A stretch of DNA of 64,000 nt, taken from Salinimonas marina (lineage in GTDB: Bacteria > Pseudomonadota > Gammaproteobacteria > Enterobacterales > Alteromonadaceae). Shown in pieces: positions 18,729 to 29,181 of this stretch. The stretch covers positions 2,974,501 through 3,038,500 of the forward strand of contig NZ_CP064795.1 in assembly GCF_015644725.1 (NCBI RefSeq), given 5' to 3'. The notes under the pieces were generated by a model. The model saw only the letters and a list, made by a program, of their open reading frames with translations, made no database searches and was not told the DNA's origin. Numbering within the stretch: position 1 is the stretch's first letter; the number at the start of each line of letters is the position of its first letter. The position numbers and the translations under genes were made by a program.

Positions 18729-20258
18729 ATGACACAACAAGAATCCGCGTTAGGCAGTGTAGCACGCCGGGAGATCACCAAGGTGGCCGCCCTGGATATT
18801 GGCTCAAATAGCTTTCACCTGGTCGTGGCCCGTATTAATTCAGGATCAGTGCAGATCCTGCATCGGGTAAAACAAAAAGTCCGCATGGCTGCGGGACTGG
18901 ACGAGCATAACATGCTCAGCGACGAAGCGATTGCCAGGGGGCTGGACACCTTACGCATTGTGGCCCAGAGTCTGGCCGGGTTTGCGCCTGATTCGGTGCG
19001 CATTGTGGCCACCCACACCCTGCGCAAAGCAAAAAATGCCGGTGCCTTTATTGAAGCCGCCCGCGACGTGTTGCCCTACCCCATCGAAGTGATTCCGGGC
19101 CACGAAGAAGCCCGGTTGATTTATTCGGGTGTGGCGCACACCAACCATACGGAAGGCCGCCGACTGGTGGTCGATATTGGTGGCGGCTCCACCGAATTTA
19201 TCATCGGTGATGGTTTTACCCCGCTAGTGTGTAGCAGTCAGCAAATGGGCTGTGTCAGTTACACCGAACGATTTTTTGCTAATGGTGAGCTCACCAGTAA
19301 AGCTTTTGACAAAGCCATTACCACCGTAGGCCAGGAGCTTGAAGTTATAGTACAGCGGTATCGTAAGCTGGGCTGGGCCCAATGTCTGGGGACGTCGGGC
19401 ACCATCAAGACCTTATTTAATCTGGCTCAGCGTGACCGCAGTAATGGTCATGCGGTGCCGATCACCCTGAAATGTCTGAAGAACCTGAAAAAACAGTTTA
19501 TCAGCGCCGGGCATATCGATAACTTATCTATGCCTGAAATCAGTGATGACCGGCGCCATGTGGTTGCGGGCGGGCTGGCTATTCTGATTGGCATCTTCCG
19601 CTCCCTGAAAATAGATGGCCTGGTATATTCACCGGCAGCATTGCGTGAAGGCGTGCTATACCAGATGGAAGACGAGTTACATGATGCGGATATTCGCAGT
19701 CGCACCGCCTCCAGTTTGGCTACCCGCTACGATATTGATACCACTCAGGCAAACCTGGTGCTCAATACCTGCCGATATTTGTACGATCAGTGCATCAAAC
19801 CCTGGAAACTAAAAAACCCGGATTTTCGCAATATGCTGGGCTGGGCCGCCAGCTTGCATGAGGTGGGTTTACAGATTAATTCCAAGGCTGTGCAGCGCCA
19901 TTCAGCCTATATTCTGGCGAATGTGGAGATGCCAGGCTTTACTCAGGAACAGCAGGATCTGCTGGCCTCGCTGGTACGCTTTCATCGCAAAAAAATAAAA
20001 CTGCACGAAATCCCGGCGTTTTATCTGTATGACAAAAACAGTGTGTGCCGGCTTATTGGATTACTGCGCTTATCGGTATTGCTGAACATCAAACGTCAGG
20101 AAGGCTTTTTGCCTGAATTTATCGCCCAGGCTAAAAAAACCAAACTGATGCTTACTTTTCCTGAAGGCTGGCTGGAACACCGACCAATTTTGCACGCTGA
20201 CCTGAAACAGGAACAACGTTACTGGAAAGCGATGGACATGCAACTGGTGATTGCTTAG
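18729..20258 (+). CDS. ppx: Exopolyphosphatase, Ppx/GppA family
   Basis: A 509-residue enzyme that removes terminal phosphates from polyphosphate (or the pentaphosphate of pppGpp). The actin-like ATPase fold shows both phosphate-binding motifs (AALDIGSNSFHLVVARI near residue 20 and VVDIGGGSTEFIIGD near 147). A C-terminal HD-like helical region follows from about 310. Context (5 bases after ppk1) favours polyphosphatase over GppA activity. Its last 107 bases overlap the 3' end of the convergent GGDEF gene. Confidence 0.92.
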   Translation: MTQQESALGSVARREITKVAALDIGSNSFHLVVARINSGSVQILHRVKQKVRMAAGLDEHNMLSDEAIARGLDTLRIVAQSLAGFAPDSVRIVATHTLRKAKNAGAFIEAARDVLPYPIEVIPGHEEARLIYSGVAHTNHTEGRRLVVDIGGGSTEFIIGDGFTPLVCSSQQMGCVSYTERFFANGELTSKAFDKAITTVGQELEVIVQRYRKLGWAQCLGTSGTIKTLFNLAQRDRSNGHAVPITLKCLKNLKKQFISAGHIDNLSMPEISDDRRHVVAGGLAILIGIFRSLKIDGLVYSPAALREGVLYQMEDELHDADIRSRTASSLATRYDIDTTQANLVLNTCRYLYDQCIKPWKLKNPDFRNMLGWAASLHEVGLQINSKAVQRHSAYILANVEMPGFTQEQQDLLASLVRFHRKKIKLHEIPAFYLYDKNSVCRLIGLLRLSVLLNIKRQEGFLPEFIAQAKKTKLMLTFPEGWLEHRPILHADLKQEQRYWKAMDMQLVIA

Positions 20259-21420
20259 TTACAGGCTGAGAGATGACCACCTGGTTGCGCCCCTGGTTTT
20301 TGGCCTGATACAACGCCTGATCAGCCTCTCCGATGATTTCAAAAACATCGGCTTTGGCTGGCAGCGCCAGCAATCCGAATGAGGCAGTCAGGCTAATCGC
20401 ATCGTCATCGTGCTGCAGCGGTTGAGCGGCCACGTGTTGACACAAAACTTCTGCGCGCGCGCTGGCCTGAGCAAGATTGCAATCTACCAATAACATCAAA
20501 AATTCCTCGCCCCCCATTCTAATCAGTATATCGCCGCGAAATAACTGGCTACGTAATAATTGACTAAAATGGCGCAATGCTTTGTCGCCCGCCAGGTGGC
20601 CGTAACTATCATTAACCTGCTTGAAGTGGTCGATGTCACACACCAGCATGCACACCGCCTGCCCCTGTAATTCCGCGCGCTTAATCAGTGCCGGGGCGAC
20701 ATCATAAAAATAATTGCGGTTTTTGCAGCCGGTAAGCGGATCCCGATAGATTTGTTTACGCAGCCGGATGACCAGAGAATGCATTACCGACACCACAAAT
20801 CCGAGCATGAAGACAATCATCACAATCACGTTCAGTCCGAAGCTGATAAAACTTTGCTGCTCAGGTGCCGCTGACAGTGCGAACATGTAAAGGGGCCCGC
20901 CCAATATGTGCCCTACGACGGCGCCACTTAAAATATAAAACAACAGTTTGTCACCAACACTGCGTTGGTCCATCAGCACCATCATTTTGAGGGCCGCCAT
21001 GCCAACCGGAATCAAGATACTTACCAACAACAGCATCTGACATAAAAACATGTTATCGCCGGCATGGTGCAAGCCTATCGTCAGCGCTTCGAGACTCACC
21101 AGGTGCAGCAATATGCACAAACGATGGGCGGTAGGCAGTGGCTGACCAAAGCGCTTTAATACGGTCATGTAGACCATGTAAGCGGCAAGCGTGGCACAAA
21201 AATTCAGCCCCAGTGCATACAGAAGAACGGAATCGATATACTGCAAATTAGAAAAGCCGTAGCTCAGCCATACAAAAAATAAAAACAACCGGGCATAGAG
21301 GCCTGAGCTGGCTTTGTGCTTATGGGAAGGGGCGGGCAAGGCGTAGGTGAACATCATCCCTACCGCAGCTATCACACCCAGTATCGCAATTTGCAATAAA
21401 AGTATTTCGTTTATATGCAC
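20152..21420 (-). CDS. Membrane diguanylate cyclase (GGDEF)
   Basis: A 422-residue protein with about seven hydrophobic segments in residues 5-205, followed by a GGDEF domain with an intact GGEEF active site (about 303-307) and the conserved DPLTGCKNR entry motif. It should make cyclic-di-GMP, the usual activator of EPS genes. The RxxD inhibitory site expected just before GGEEF is absent (FRGD instead), so product inhibition may be lost. A 37-residue tail beyond the normal domain end (NQGRNQVVI) overlaps ppx in antisense. The membrane sensor part matches no domain I can name. Confidence 0.88.
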   Translation of the reverse strand: MHINEILLLQIAILGVIAAVGMMFTYALPAPSHKHKASSGLYARLFLFFVWLSYGFSNLQYIDSVLLYALGLNFCATLAAYMVYMTVLKRFGQPLPTAHRLCILLHLVSLEALTIGLHHAGDNMFLCQMLLLVSILIPVGMAALKMMVLMDQRSVGDKLLFYILSGAVVGHILGGPLYMFALSAAPEQQSFISFGLNVIVMIVFMLGFVVSVMHSLVIRLRKQIYRDPLTGCKNRNYFYDVAPALIKRAELQGQAVCMLVCDIDHFKQVNDSYGHLAGDKALRHFSQLLRSQLFRGDILIRMGGEEFLMLLVDCNLAQASARAEVLCQHVAAQPLQHDDDAISLTASFGLLALPAKADVFEIIGEADQALYQAKNQGRNQVVISQPVTKQSPVACPSLSSNVVPVSGQRAKLVGVPASLQEK

Positions 21421-21604
21421 TTATCACCACAGTCAGGCAGCTTCCAGGCCTGGAAAGTTTGCAAAAAAGGGCAGCCGGGGAAGCTTTAAACCCTATATAG
21501 ATAAGCTAACAATAGTATACTTTCCTGCTAAATTCGGTACATGAAAATGTTTACTAAGGTATAGTCTGGTAGACCTAATTAGCGGGGCGGGTCAGGAAAA
21601 AGCA

Positions 21605-21634
21605 AAGGCCGCAAACAAGAACATGTGCGGCCTT
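21605..21634 (-). terminator. Intrinsic terminator of the tkt-epd-pgk-fba operon
   Basis: On the minus strand AAGGCCGCA / TGCGGCCTT forms a 9-bp stem with a 12-base loop. It is followed by a T-rich tract (TTTGCTTTTT when the stem's last T's are counted), 25 bases after the fba stop. Confidence 0.85.
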
Positions 21635-21658
21635 AAAGGTAAGGCTGTAGGAAAGAAA

Positions 21659-22558
21659 TTAAGCTTTGGATGCCTGATAAATAGACTCAATAGCATCGTT
21701 CATTGCAGTATCAAAATCCTGGTGACTTTGTGCCGCATTAATGCCTTCGGTCAGTGCCCGTGAAAAGCTGGCGATCATACCGGTGTTACGAGACAGTTTC
21801 TGGTTGGCCTCTTCACGGCTATAGCCACCTGAAAGGGCAACCACTTTTAAGACTTTAGGATGCTTTACCAGCTCGGCATAAAAGTTGTCCTGCTCAGGAA
21901 GGGTAAGTTTCAGCATTACCTGCTGATTGTCATCCAGACTATCAAGTTCATTCTTGATGGCGGTTTTAAGCAAAGCTTCGGCTTCGGCTTTTTCGGTGCT
22001 GTGGATATCTACCTCAGGCTCGATAATGGGAACCAGACCTGCAGCCAGAATCTGACGACCAATTTCAAATTGCTGCTGAACCACCGCGTTGACCCCGGCT
22101 TCATTGGCCCGCTTGACCACCGAGCGCATCTTGGTGCCAAAGACATTCTGCCGGTTGGCTTTTTCCAGTAACGAATCCAGACCGGGGATAGGTTTCATGG
22201 TTTGCACCCCATCAGCCTCATCGTTTAGGCCTTTGTCCACTTTTAAAAATGGCACCACCTGCTTGTCTTCCCACAGGTACTGGGCGCTGGGTTTCCCCTC
22301 AATGCTGCGATCCAGGGTATCTTCAAATAAAATTGCGCCTAATACCCGCTCACCATTAAATGGTTCACAGGTGATAATGCGAGTACGCATATTGTGAACC
22401 TGTGTAAACATTTCATCATCGTTGCTGTATTGCGACTCTTCCACGCCATACAAACGCAATGCCTTTGGGGTACTGCCACCGCTTTGGTCCAGCGCAGCAA
22501 TAAAACCATCAGCTGTTTTAATCTTATCCAACATCGCTTTTTGAGCTGGTGATGCCAT
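21659..22558 (-). CDS. fba: Fructose-bisphosphate aldolase, class I
   Basis: Cleaves fructose-1,6-bisphosphate by a Schiff-base mechanism. The 299-residue protein begins [10 protein letters not shown] and shows the class I bacterial pattern ([55 protein letters not shown] with the likely Schiff-base lysine, [12 protein letters not shown]). The ATG at 22558 is preferred over a GTG nine bases upstream because GGAG is 9 bases before it. E. coli has the class II fbaA in this operon position, so the class I enzyme here is a noticeable replacement. Confidence 0.93.
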   Translation of the reverse strand: MASPAQKAMLDKIKTADGFIAALDQSGGSTPKALRLYGVEESQYSNDDEMFTQVHNMRTRIITCEPFNGERVLGAILFEDTLDRSIEGKPSAQYLWEDKQVVPFLKVDKGLNDEADGVQTMKPIPGLDSLLEKANRQNVFGTKMRSVVKRANEAGVNAVVQQQFEIGRQILAAGLVPIIEPEVDIHSTEKAEAEALLKTAIKNELDSLDDNQQVMLKLTLPEQDNFYAELVKHPKVLKVVALSGGYSREEANQKLSRNTGMIASFSRALTEGINAAQSHQDFDTAMNDAIESIYQASKA

Positions 22559-22684
22559 GAGCAACACTCCTTTTTGTTACTGCCGGTTACGGCAGGTGTA
22601 GGGTTTATAATTATTACCCGGCGCACGTCACTGTGCACCGGGGTACGGGTAATTAAGGTTACCACTGGTTAGATTGCAGCTGGC

Positions 22685-23860
22685 TTATTGGTTTTTTTGT
22701 TCCAGCACTGCAACCGCCGGTAAGGTTTTGCCTTCAAGGAATTCAAGAAATGCGCCACCACCGGTGGAGATATACGATACTTTATCGGCGATACCATATT
22801 TATCTACCGCTGCTAATGTATCACCCCCACCGGCAATTGAGAATGCATCACTTTGGGCAATCGCTTCGGCTATCCCCTTGGTGCCTTCACCAAACTGGTC
22901 AAATTCAAACACGCCTACCGGACCATTCCAGACAATTGTACCCGCTTTTTTCAAAATCGCTTTTAACGCCTCAGTAGACTCAGGACCAATATCAAAAATC
23001 ATGTCATCGGCCTCAATCTGATCCACGGCTTTTAGAGTGGCTTCGGTGGACTCTGAAAATTCCTTACCCACCACCACATCAGTTGGCACCGGGATATCGC
23101 CGCCATTGGCCTGCGCGTCGCGAATAAGCGCTTTGGCGTCATCCACCAAATCCAGTTCCACTAGCGAGTTACCCACTGCATGGCCCTGCGCCGCCACGAA
23201 GGTATTGGCAATACCACCACCAACAATCAGCTGATCGACTTTTTCTGCCAGCGATTTTAAAACCGTCAGTTTGGTCGACACTTTTGAGCCGCCCACAATT
23301 GCCACCATTGGCCGGGCCGGGTTATCCAGGGCCTTGCCCAGGGCATCCAGCTCAGCCGCCAGCAGGGGGCCGGCACACGCCTTTGGCGCAAACTTAGCTA
23401 CCCCATGGGTCGAGGCCTGCGCGCGGTGGGCGGTGCCAAAGGCATCCATCACAAAAATATCGCACAAAGCGGCATATTGTTTGGCCAGGGTTTCATCGTC
23501 TTTTTTCTCACCCTGGTTAAACCGGACATTTTCCAGAATCACCAGCTCGCCGGGCTCTACGTCGACGCCATCAAGATAATCTTTAACCAGATGCACCTTC
23601 ACCGACAACGCTTCGTTCAGATAATCGGCCACCGGTTGTAATGAATACTCATCTTCAGGCTGACCTTCTGTGGGACGTCCCAGATGCGACATCACCATCA
23701 CCGCCGCGCCTTGTTCCAAAGCGGCCTTAAGCGTAGGAATCGATGCTTTGATACGGGCATCGGAGGTTACCTTGCCGTTTTTCACCGGTACGTTCAGATC
23801 CTGGCGGATCAGTACCCGCTGGCCGTCCAGCGAGAAGTCCTGCATAGTTGGAATTGTCAT
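22685..23860 (-). CDS. pgk: Phosphoglycerate kinase
   Basis: A 391-residue cytoplasmic enzyme of glycolysis and gluconeogenesis that interconverts 1,3-bisphosphoglycerate and 3-phosphoglycerate with ADP/ATP. It shows the N-terminal substrate motifs ([27 protein letters not shown]), the hinge ([15 protein letters not shown]) and the C-terminal nucleotide site ([27 protein letters not shown]). A GGAG ribosome site precedes the ATG. It lies between epd and fba in the usual operon. Confidence 0.97.
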   Translation of the reverse strand: MTIPTMQDFSLDGQRVLIRQDLNVPVKNGKVTSDARIKASIPTLKAALEQGAAVMVMSHLGRPTEGQPEDEYSLQPVADYLNEALSVKVHLVKDYLDGVDVEPGELVILENVRFNQGEKKDDETLAKQYAALCDIFVMDAFGTAHRAQASTHGVAKFAPKACAGPLLAAELDALGKALDNPARPMVAIVGGSKVSTKLTVLKSLAEKVDQLIVGGGIANTFVAAQGHAVGNSLVELDLVDDAKALIRDAQANGGDIPVPTDVVVGKEFSESTEATLKAVDQIEADDMIFDIGPESTEALKAILKKAGTIVWNGPVGVFEFDQFGEGTKGIAEAIAQSDAFSIAGGGDTLAAVDKYGIADKVSYISTGGGAFLEFLEGKTLPAVAVLEQKNQ

Positions 23861-23921
23861 AGGGTCTCCCTAAAATTGAAAATGACTGCAGTGCACCGCC
23901 GGTGCTGTGCAGTCCGTGGTT

Positions 23922-24940
23922 TTATTCTGCCAGCCCGGCATGATACATCGCCTGCGCCGTGTCTATCATACGATTGGCAAAGCCCCATTCGTTGTCGCAC
24001 CAGACTAAGGTTTTGACCAGCTGATTATGACTGACCCGGGTCTGGGTACCATCAACAATACTGGAATGGGGATCATGGTTAAAATCAACCGACACCAGCG
24101 GCTCTTCGGTATAGTCCACAATGCCTGATAACCGCCCTTCCCGAGCTTGTTTCAGGGCCTTATTGACCCTCTCAATGCACACTTTTTCTGCCAGGGTTAC
24201 CGACAAATCCATCGCCGTGACATTAATCGTTGGCACCCGCACGGCAATCGCTTCAAACTTGCCGGCAAATTTGGGCAGTATGCGCTCAATACCACGAGCC
24301 AGTCGGGTATCAACTGGTATGATTGACTGACTGGCAGCGCGGGTACGCCGTAAATCATCATGGTAGGCGTCAATTACCATCTGATCGTGCATTGAAGAGT
24401 GGATGGTGGTGATGGTGCCGCTATGTACTCCAAAGGCGGCATCTAGCACCTGAATCACCGGCACAATGCAGTTAGTGGTACATGATCCGTTGGACACCAG
24501 TCGGTGTTCGGGGTGAGGGTTTCTTCGTTACAGCCAAAAATAATTGTATTGTCCAGATCATGACTACCTGGCTGGGAATACAATACCTTGCCGGCGCCGG
24601 CATCCAAATGCGCCTGACCCGCCGCACGATCCTGATGTACCCCGGTACACTCAAGCACAATATCAACCCCAAGCTCGGCCCAGGGCAACGCCAAAATATC
24701 GGTTTCTGCCGTCAGCCGGATGTTGTCTTTGGCCACTTCCAGGTGATGATCTTTAAGGTCTACCTCAAAAGGAAACCGCCCGTGGGCGGTATCGTATTTC
24801 AATAAATGGGCAATACCCTGTGGTTTGGCAATTTCGTTAATGGCTACCACGCGAATATGCTGATTGCGCCCTGTTTCATACAGGGCGCGAAGCACATTAC
24901 GGCCAATCCGACCAAAACCGTTAATGGCAACTCTGACCAT
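23922..24940 (-). CDS. epd: Erythrose-4-phosphate dehydrogenase (one frameshift)
   Basis: Oxidises erythrose-4-phosphate toward pyridoxal-phosphate synthesis. NAD-binding N-terminus [14 protein letters not shown], catalytic cysteine in SCTTNC, and the Epd-like stretch [21 protein letters not shown] separate it from ordinary GAPDH, as does its place between tkt and pgk. The frame breaks after NEETLTP at a run of four C's on the coding strand (24510-24513). One more C restores [16 protein letters not shown] and a total of 339 residues, the length of E. coli Epd. Probably a base-calling error and not a dead gene. Confidence 0.92.
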
Positions 24941-24962
24941 ATCTATCGCCTGTGATGGTTAG

Positions 24963-26957
24963 TTACAACAGTGATTTTGCCGCCTCAACAACCGCTTCGG
25001 TGGTAATGTTGAAATGCTTAAACAAGTCACCAGCCGGTCCTGATTCACCAAAGGTATCCATTCCCACTACTGCGCCGGTAAAGCCAACATATTTGTACCA
25101 ACTATCTTTCGACAAGGCTTCCACCGCCACCCGACGGGTTACCGATAATGGCAGAACACTTTCGCGATAGTCGGCAGATTGACGGTCAAACACATCGGTA
25201 CTTGGCATAGAGACCACTCGCGCCTTGGTGCCTTGTTGTGCCAGCTGCTCAGCCGCTTCTACCGCCAGCTGTACTTCAGAGCCGGTACCAATAAGAATAA
25301 TATCCGGGGTGCCGTCACAGTCTTTTAAGATGTAACCACCTTTTTCAATGGCAGCGACCTGCTCTTTGCTGCGTTGCTGCTGCGCCACGCCCTGACGGGT
25401 GAAGATCAGCGAGGTGGGGCCGTCGGTACGCATAATCGCCTGTTTCCAGGCCACCGCGGATTCCACCTGGTCACAGGGACGCCAGTTATCCAGATTCGGA
25501 GTGGAACGCAGAGCCACCAGCTGCTCTACCGGTTGGTGGGTGGGGCCGTCTTCGCCCAGGCCAATAGAGTCATGGGTGTACACGAAAATAGAAGGGGCTT
25601 TCATCAGCGCCGCCATGCGTACCGCATTGCGGGCATATTCCATAAACATCAGGAAGGTGGCGCCGTAGGCTTTCAGGCCACCGTGCAACACCATGCCGTT
25701 CATAATGCCCGACATACCAAATTCTCGTACACCGTAATAAACATAGTTGCCGCTGGCATCATCATTAATGACCCCTTTGCTGCCTTCCCACAAGGTCAGG
25801 TTAGAGCCAGCCAAATCGGCTGATCCACCAATCATTTCAGGCAGCAACGGCCCATAGGCATTCAGCGTGTTTTGCGAGGCTTTACGGGTTGCCAGGGTTT
25901 CGGGATTGGCCTGCAGTTTGGCAATGTATTCATCGGCTTTTTCAACAAAGTTGTCTGGCAGCTCACCGTTTACGCGGCGTGAAAACTCAGCAGCTTCTTG
26001 CGGATAAGCTTCCTGATACCGGGCAAATTTGTCTTCCCAGTTTTTTTGCGCATGCTGGCCTTTTTCTCTGGCGCTCCATTCTGCCGCTACATCAGCCGGG
26101 ATTTCAAACGGCGCCGCCGTCCAGCCCAGCTCTTCGCGGGTTGCTTCAATTTCATCATCACCCAGCGCCGCACCATGACAAGATTCTGAGCCCTGTTTGT
26201 TTGGTGAACCAAAGCCAATGATGGTTTTACAAATGATCAAGGTTGGTGCGCTGGTATTGCTTCGGGCTTCTTCAATGGCTTTGCGAACCTGATCAGAGTC
26301 ATGTCCATCGACATGCTCAATAACCTGCCAGCCATAGGCTTTAAAGCGTGCCGGGGTGTCGTCGGTAAACCAGCCTTCTACTTCACCATCAATTGAAATG
26401 CCGTTGTCGTCGTAAAAGGCAATCAGTTTGCCCAGACCCAGCGTTCCGGCCAGCGAACACACTTCGTGGGAGATACCTTCCATCAGACAGCCGTCACCTA
26501 AAAAGGCATAGGTGTAGTGGTCTACAATATCCAGGTCGGGCTTGTTGAACTGCGCTGCCATCACTTTTTCTGCAAGCGCCATACCTACCGCATTACTGAG
26601 GCCCTGACCCAAAGGGCCGGTGGTGGTTTCGACACCCGGCGCATAGCCATATTCAGGGTGGCCCGGGGTTTTTGAATGCAACTGGCGAAAGTTTTTGAGC
26701 TCTTCAATCGGCAGGTCGTAACCGGTAAGGTGCAATAGTGAATAAAGCAACATAGAACCGTGGCCATTAGACAGCACAAAGCGATCGCGGTTAGCCCAGT
26801 CAGGGTTAGTGGGGTTATGCGATAAAAAGTCACACCATAGCACCTGAGCAATGTCGGCCATTCCCATGGGCGCCCCCGGGTGACCCGATTTGGCTTTTTG
26901 AACTGCATCCATGCTTAAAGCACGGACCGCATTGGCAAGTTCACGACGAGTGGGCAT
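24963..26957 (-). CDS. tkt: Transketolase
   Basis: A 664-residue thiamine-diphosphate enzyme of the pentose phosphate pathway that moves two-carbon ketol units. Visible motifs: substrate-site [13 protein letters not shown], the diphosphate/metal site [32 protein letters not shown], and the pyrimidine-binding half with [20 protein letters not shown]. It opens the tkt-epd-pgk-fba operon, with GGAG upstream of its ATG and 22 bases to epd. Intact and full length. Confidence 0.97.
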   Translation of the reverse strand: MPTRRELANAVRALSMDAVQKAKSGHPGAPMGMADIAQVLWCDFLSHNPTNPDWANRDRFVLSNGHGSMLLYSLLHLTGYDLPIEELKNFRQLHSKTPGHPEYGYAPGVETTTGPLGQGLSNAVGMALAEKVMAAQFNKPDLDIVDHYTYAFLGDGCLMEGISHEVCSLAGTLGLGKLIAFYDDNGISIDGEVEGWFTDDTPARFKAYGWQVIEHVDGHDSDQVRKAIEEARSNTSAPTLIICKTIIGFGSPNKQGSESCHGAALGDDEIEATREELGWTAAPFEIPADVAAEWSAREKGQHAQKNWEDKFARYQEAYPQEAAEFSRRVNGELPDNFVEKADEYIAKLQANPETLATRKASQNTLNAYGPLLPEMIGGSADLAGSNLTLWEGSKGVINDDASGNYVYYGVREFGMSGIMNGMVLHGGLKAYGATFLMFMEYARNAVRMAALMKAPSIFVYTHDSIGLGEDGPTHQPVEQLVALRSTPNLDNWRPCDQVESAVAWKQAIMRTDGPTSLIFTRQGVAQQQRSKEQVAAIEKGGYILKDCDGTPDIILIGTGSEVQLAVEAAEQLAQQGTKARVVSMPSTDVFDRQSADYRESVLPLSVTRRVAVEALSKDSWYKYVGFTGAVVGMDTFGESGPAGDLFKHFNITTEAVVEAAKSLL

Positions 26958-27283
26958 GTTGTCTCCTGGTTATTTGTTCCTACAGGCAAAGTGATACGCC
27001 AGCATTGTTATTTAGCTCAGCGCAGGGTTTTGACTGTTATACGTGAAAATAGCAACTATTCTTACCTATGCGCCCCGCCACTGCAATGGGTTTTACGGTA
27101 ATGGCAGACGCCGGCGTAAAAAAATGCCACCATTTGGGTATCCTTGTTAAGTGGTGGTCAATCTAACATTGTCAACCATACGTTCCAAATGGACTTTTAG
27201 ACGTCCAGATGTAAAGACTGGTATTTTGAGGTATATCTAGTACAATTACGCCTTTAATGAGGGCAAAACCTAACGGAGAATTT
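26958..27283 (+). promoter_or_regulatory. metK leader with tandem MetJ boxes
   Basis: The tkt and metK genes diverge from this 326-base region. On the plus strand three 8-base units follow without a gap: AGACGTCC (27199-27206), AGATGTAA (27207-27214) and AGACTGGT (27215-27222), against the MetJ consensus AGACGTCT. GGACTTTT (27191-27198) may be a weaker fourth. A likely -10 TACAAT is at 27241-27246, so MetJ bound here would cover the -35 region. This is the classic arrangement for repression of methionine/SAM genes by MetJ with SAM. No SAM riboswitch was recognised. The tkt promoter was not resolved. Confidence 0.78.
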
Positions 27284-28429
27284 ATGGCTACGCAGTTATT
27301 CACATCCGAGTCAGTATCAGAAGGTCATCCAGATAAGATTGCAGACCAGATTTCTGATGCGGTGTTAGACGCTATTTTGGAACAGGATCCGAAAGCTCGG
27401 GTGGCATGCGAAACCTATGTTAAAACCGGTATGGTACTGGTTGGCGGTGAGATCACTACCTCAGCCTGGGTCGACATTGAAGAGCTGACCCGACAAACCG
27501 TTAAAGAAATCGGCTATACCCATTCAGATATGGGCTTTGATGCGGACTCGTGCGCGGTGTTAAATGCTATTGGTAAGCAGTCACCAGATATCAATCAGGG
27601 TGTGGATCGCACCAGTCCCGAAGAACAGGGCGCGGGTGACCAGGGTCTGATGTTTGGCTATGCCAGTGACGAAACCGAGGTACTGATGCCGGCCCCCATT
27701 ACCTATGCCCATCGTCTGGTGCAAAAACAGGCCGAAGTGCGTAAATCGGGCAAGCTGGACTTTTTACGACCCGATGCCAAAAGCCAGGTAACCTTTGTAT
27801 ACGAAAACGATAAACCGGTGGGTGTCGATGCGGTGGTTCTGTCTACCCAGCATTGCGACAGTGTCAGCACCGAGCAAGTCCGCGAGGCGGTGATGGAAGA
27901 AATCATCAAGCCGGTGTTGCCTGAACAGTGGCTCACCAACCGCACCAAGTTTCATATAAATCCCACCGGCCGCTTTGTTATCGGTGGTCCGGTAGGCGAC
28001 TGCGGTCTTACTGGCCGTAAAATAATTGTCGATACCTATGGTGGCATGGCCCGTCATGGCGGCGGTGCGTTTTCGGGTAAAGATCCCTCAAAAGTTGACC
28101 GCTCTGCAGCCTATGCGGGTCGCTATGTGGCAAAAAATATTGTGGCCGCCGGGCTGGCACGTCGTTGTGAAATTCAGATCTCTTATGCTATCGGTGTCGC
28201 CGAACCTACGTCTATCAGTATTGAAACCTTTGGCACTGCCACGGTGGATGAGAAAACCCTGGTGGCGCTGGTACGCGAGCATTTCGACCTGCGTCCTTAT
28301 GGTCTGATTAAGATGCTGGATCTTGAACGCCCCATTTATCATGCTACCGCCGCCTATGGTCACTTTGGCCGCGAACAATTTCCGTGGGAACGCACCGATA
28401 AAGCCGAAGCACTCAAAGCTTCGGTGTAA
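27284..28429 (+). CDS. metK: S-adenosylmethionine synthetase
   Basis: Makes SAM from methionine and ATP; 381 residues, cytoplasmic tetramer in the family. Motifs: [20 protein letters not shown] at the N-terminus, [12 protein letters not shown], the phosphate loop [19 protein letters not shown] and [16 protein letters not shown]. The ATG at 27284 has GGAG 5 bases upstream; the frame is open 9 codons further but those are not conserved. MetJ boxes lie upstream and a terminator follows. Confidence 0.97.
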   Translation: MATQLFTSESVSEGHPDKIADQISDAVLDAILEQDPKARVACETYVKTGMVLVGGEITTSAWVDIEELTRQTVKEIGYTHSDMGFDADSCAVLNAIGKQSPDINQGVDRTSPEEQGAGDQGLMFGYASDETEVLMPAPITYAHRLVQKQAEVRKSGKLDFLRPDAKSQVTFVYENDKPVGVDAVVLSTQHCDSVSTEQVREAVMEEIIKPVLPEQWLTNRTKFHINPTGRFVIGGPVGDCGLTGRKIIVDTYGGMARHGGGAFSGKDPSKVDRSAAYAGRYVAKNIVAAGLARRCEIQISYAIGVAEPTSISIETFGTATVDEKTLVALVREHFDLRPYGLIKMLDLERPIYHATAAYGHFGREQFPWERTDKAEALKASV

Positions 28430-28468
28430 TCTCTGATACCAGGCTTAACTGCCTATCGCTGACTTGTG

Positions 28469-28510
28469 CGCCGCTAATGGGGCTTCACCTCATTAGCGGC
28501 GTTGTTGTTT
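28469..28510 (+). terminator. Intrinsic terminator of metK
   Basis: An 11-bp perfect stem CGCCGCTAATG / CATTAGCGGCG with an 11-base loop is followed by a T-rich tail (TTGTTGTTT), about 40 bases beyond the metK stop. Confidence 0.88.
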
Positions 28511-28680
28511 TCATCCAGCGCTCAAAAAAAGAACAATTTGCGAGCAAAGGGCGTAAACTTAATATAGGATTACTGAGGAGTGAACCATACCCACGCGCCC
28601 TGTGGCCCAACCTTTACACTTTACGTCATAAAAAAATAACAGCTGCACCTTGGATCTACTCAACTATGGATGCTGAACAC

Positions 28681-29181
28681 ATGAAAAGGTTACTTTTTAT
28701 TGGTGTATTACTGGCGATAAGCAGTGCCACAGCCCTGGCCACCGAGATGGAGTCAGTGGGTGCCGGGTCAGCCACAAACTCTGCATTTTCTTTCTCTCAT
28801 TATGGATTGTGGTCGAGCCGTTCTCAGGCTGCGCCGGCCTGGTCGTTTGATATTGAGTACGACAAACCATTTTTCGCACACCCTGCCGGCGCCACATTTT
28901 TGCCAGATAACTCGGTGCCTGAAACACTGACCTTTAGTGCCAGTCGCGCCCTGCCTTACTTTCGCTCACAGCGTTTATTTGCTGCTATTCAGGCCAGCAA
29001 TAGCAATAAAGTAAGGTTACCGGCTGAGCTGTATCAGTTATCCAATGCCGGGATGGCGGCAAGTTTTGGCTGGCAGCTGGGCGACTATGAACGATTTAAT
29101 ATGGCGGTGGAATACGAGTACCGCGAAGTTGCTGAACAGGATATCAATAGCCTGCTGTTGGGTGTGCAGTATTACTTTTAG
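28681..29181 (+). CDS. Small exported, probably outer-membrane protein of unknown function
   Basis: With the ATG at 28681 the product is 166 residues: a clear signal peptide (MKRLLFIGVLLAISSATALA) followed by alternating polar and aromatic strands. It ends in LLLGVQYYF, a C-terminal aromatic residue of the type recognised by the outer-membrane assembly machine. An open frame extends 68 codons upstream through the metK terminator, but that part is not plausible protein. ATG 28666 is an alternative start; neither has a strong ribosome site. No family recognised. Confidence 0.6.
   Translation: MKRLLFIGVLLAISSATALATEMESVGAGSATNSAFSFSHYGLWSSRSQAAPAWSFDIEYDKPFFAHPAGATFLPDNSVPETLTFSASRALPYFRSQRLFAAIQASNSNKVRLPAELYQLSNAGMAASFGWQLGDYERFNMAVEYEYREVAEQDINSLLLGVQYYF

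Noticed and set aside
26958..27283. SAM riboswitch before metK
   Set aside because: No conserved riboswitch helices seen; tandem MetJ boxes explain regulation.
28477..28680. N-terminal extension of the small outer-membrane protein
   Set aside because: It would cover the metK terminator; the signal peptide starts at 28681.
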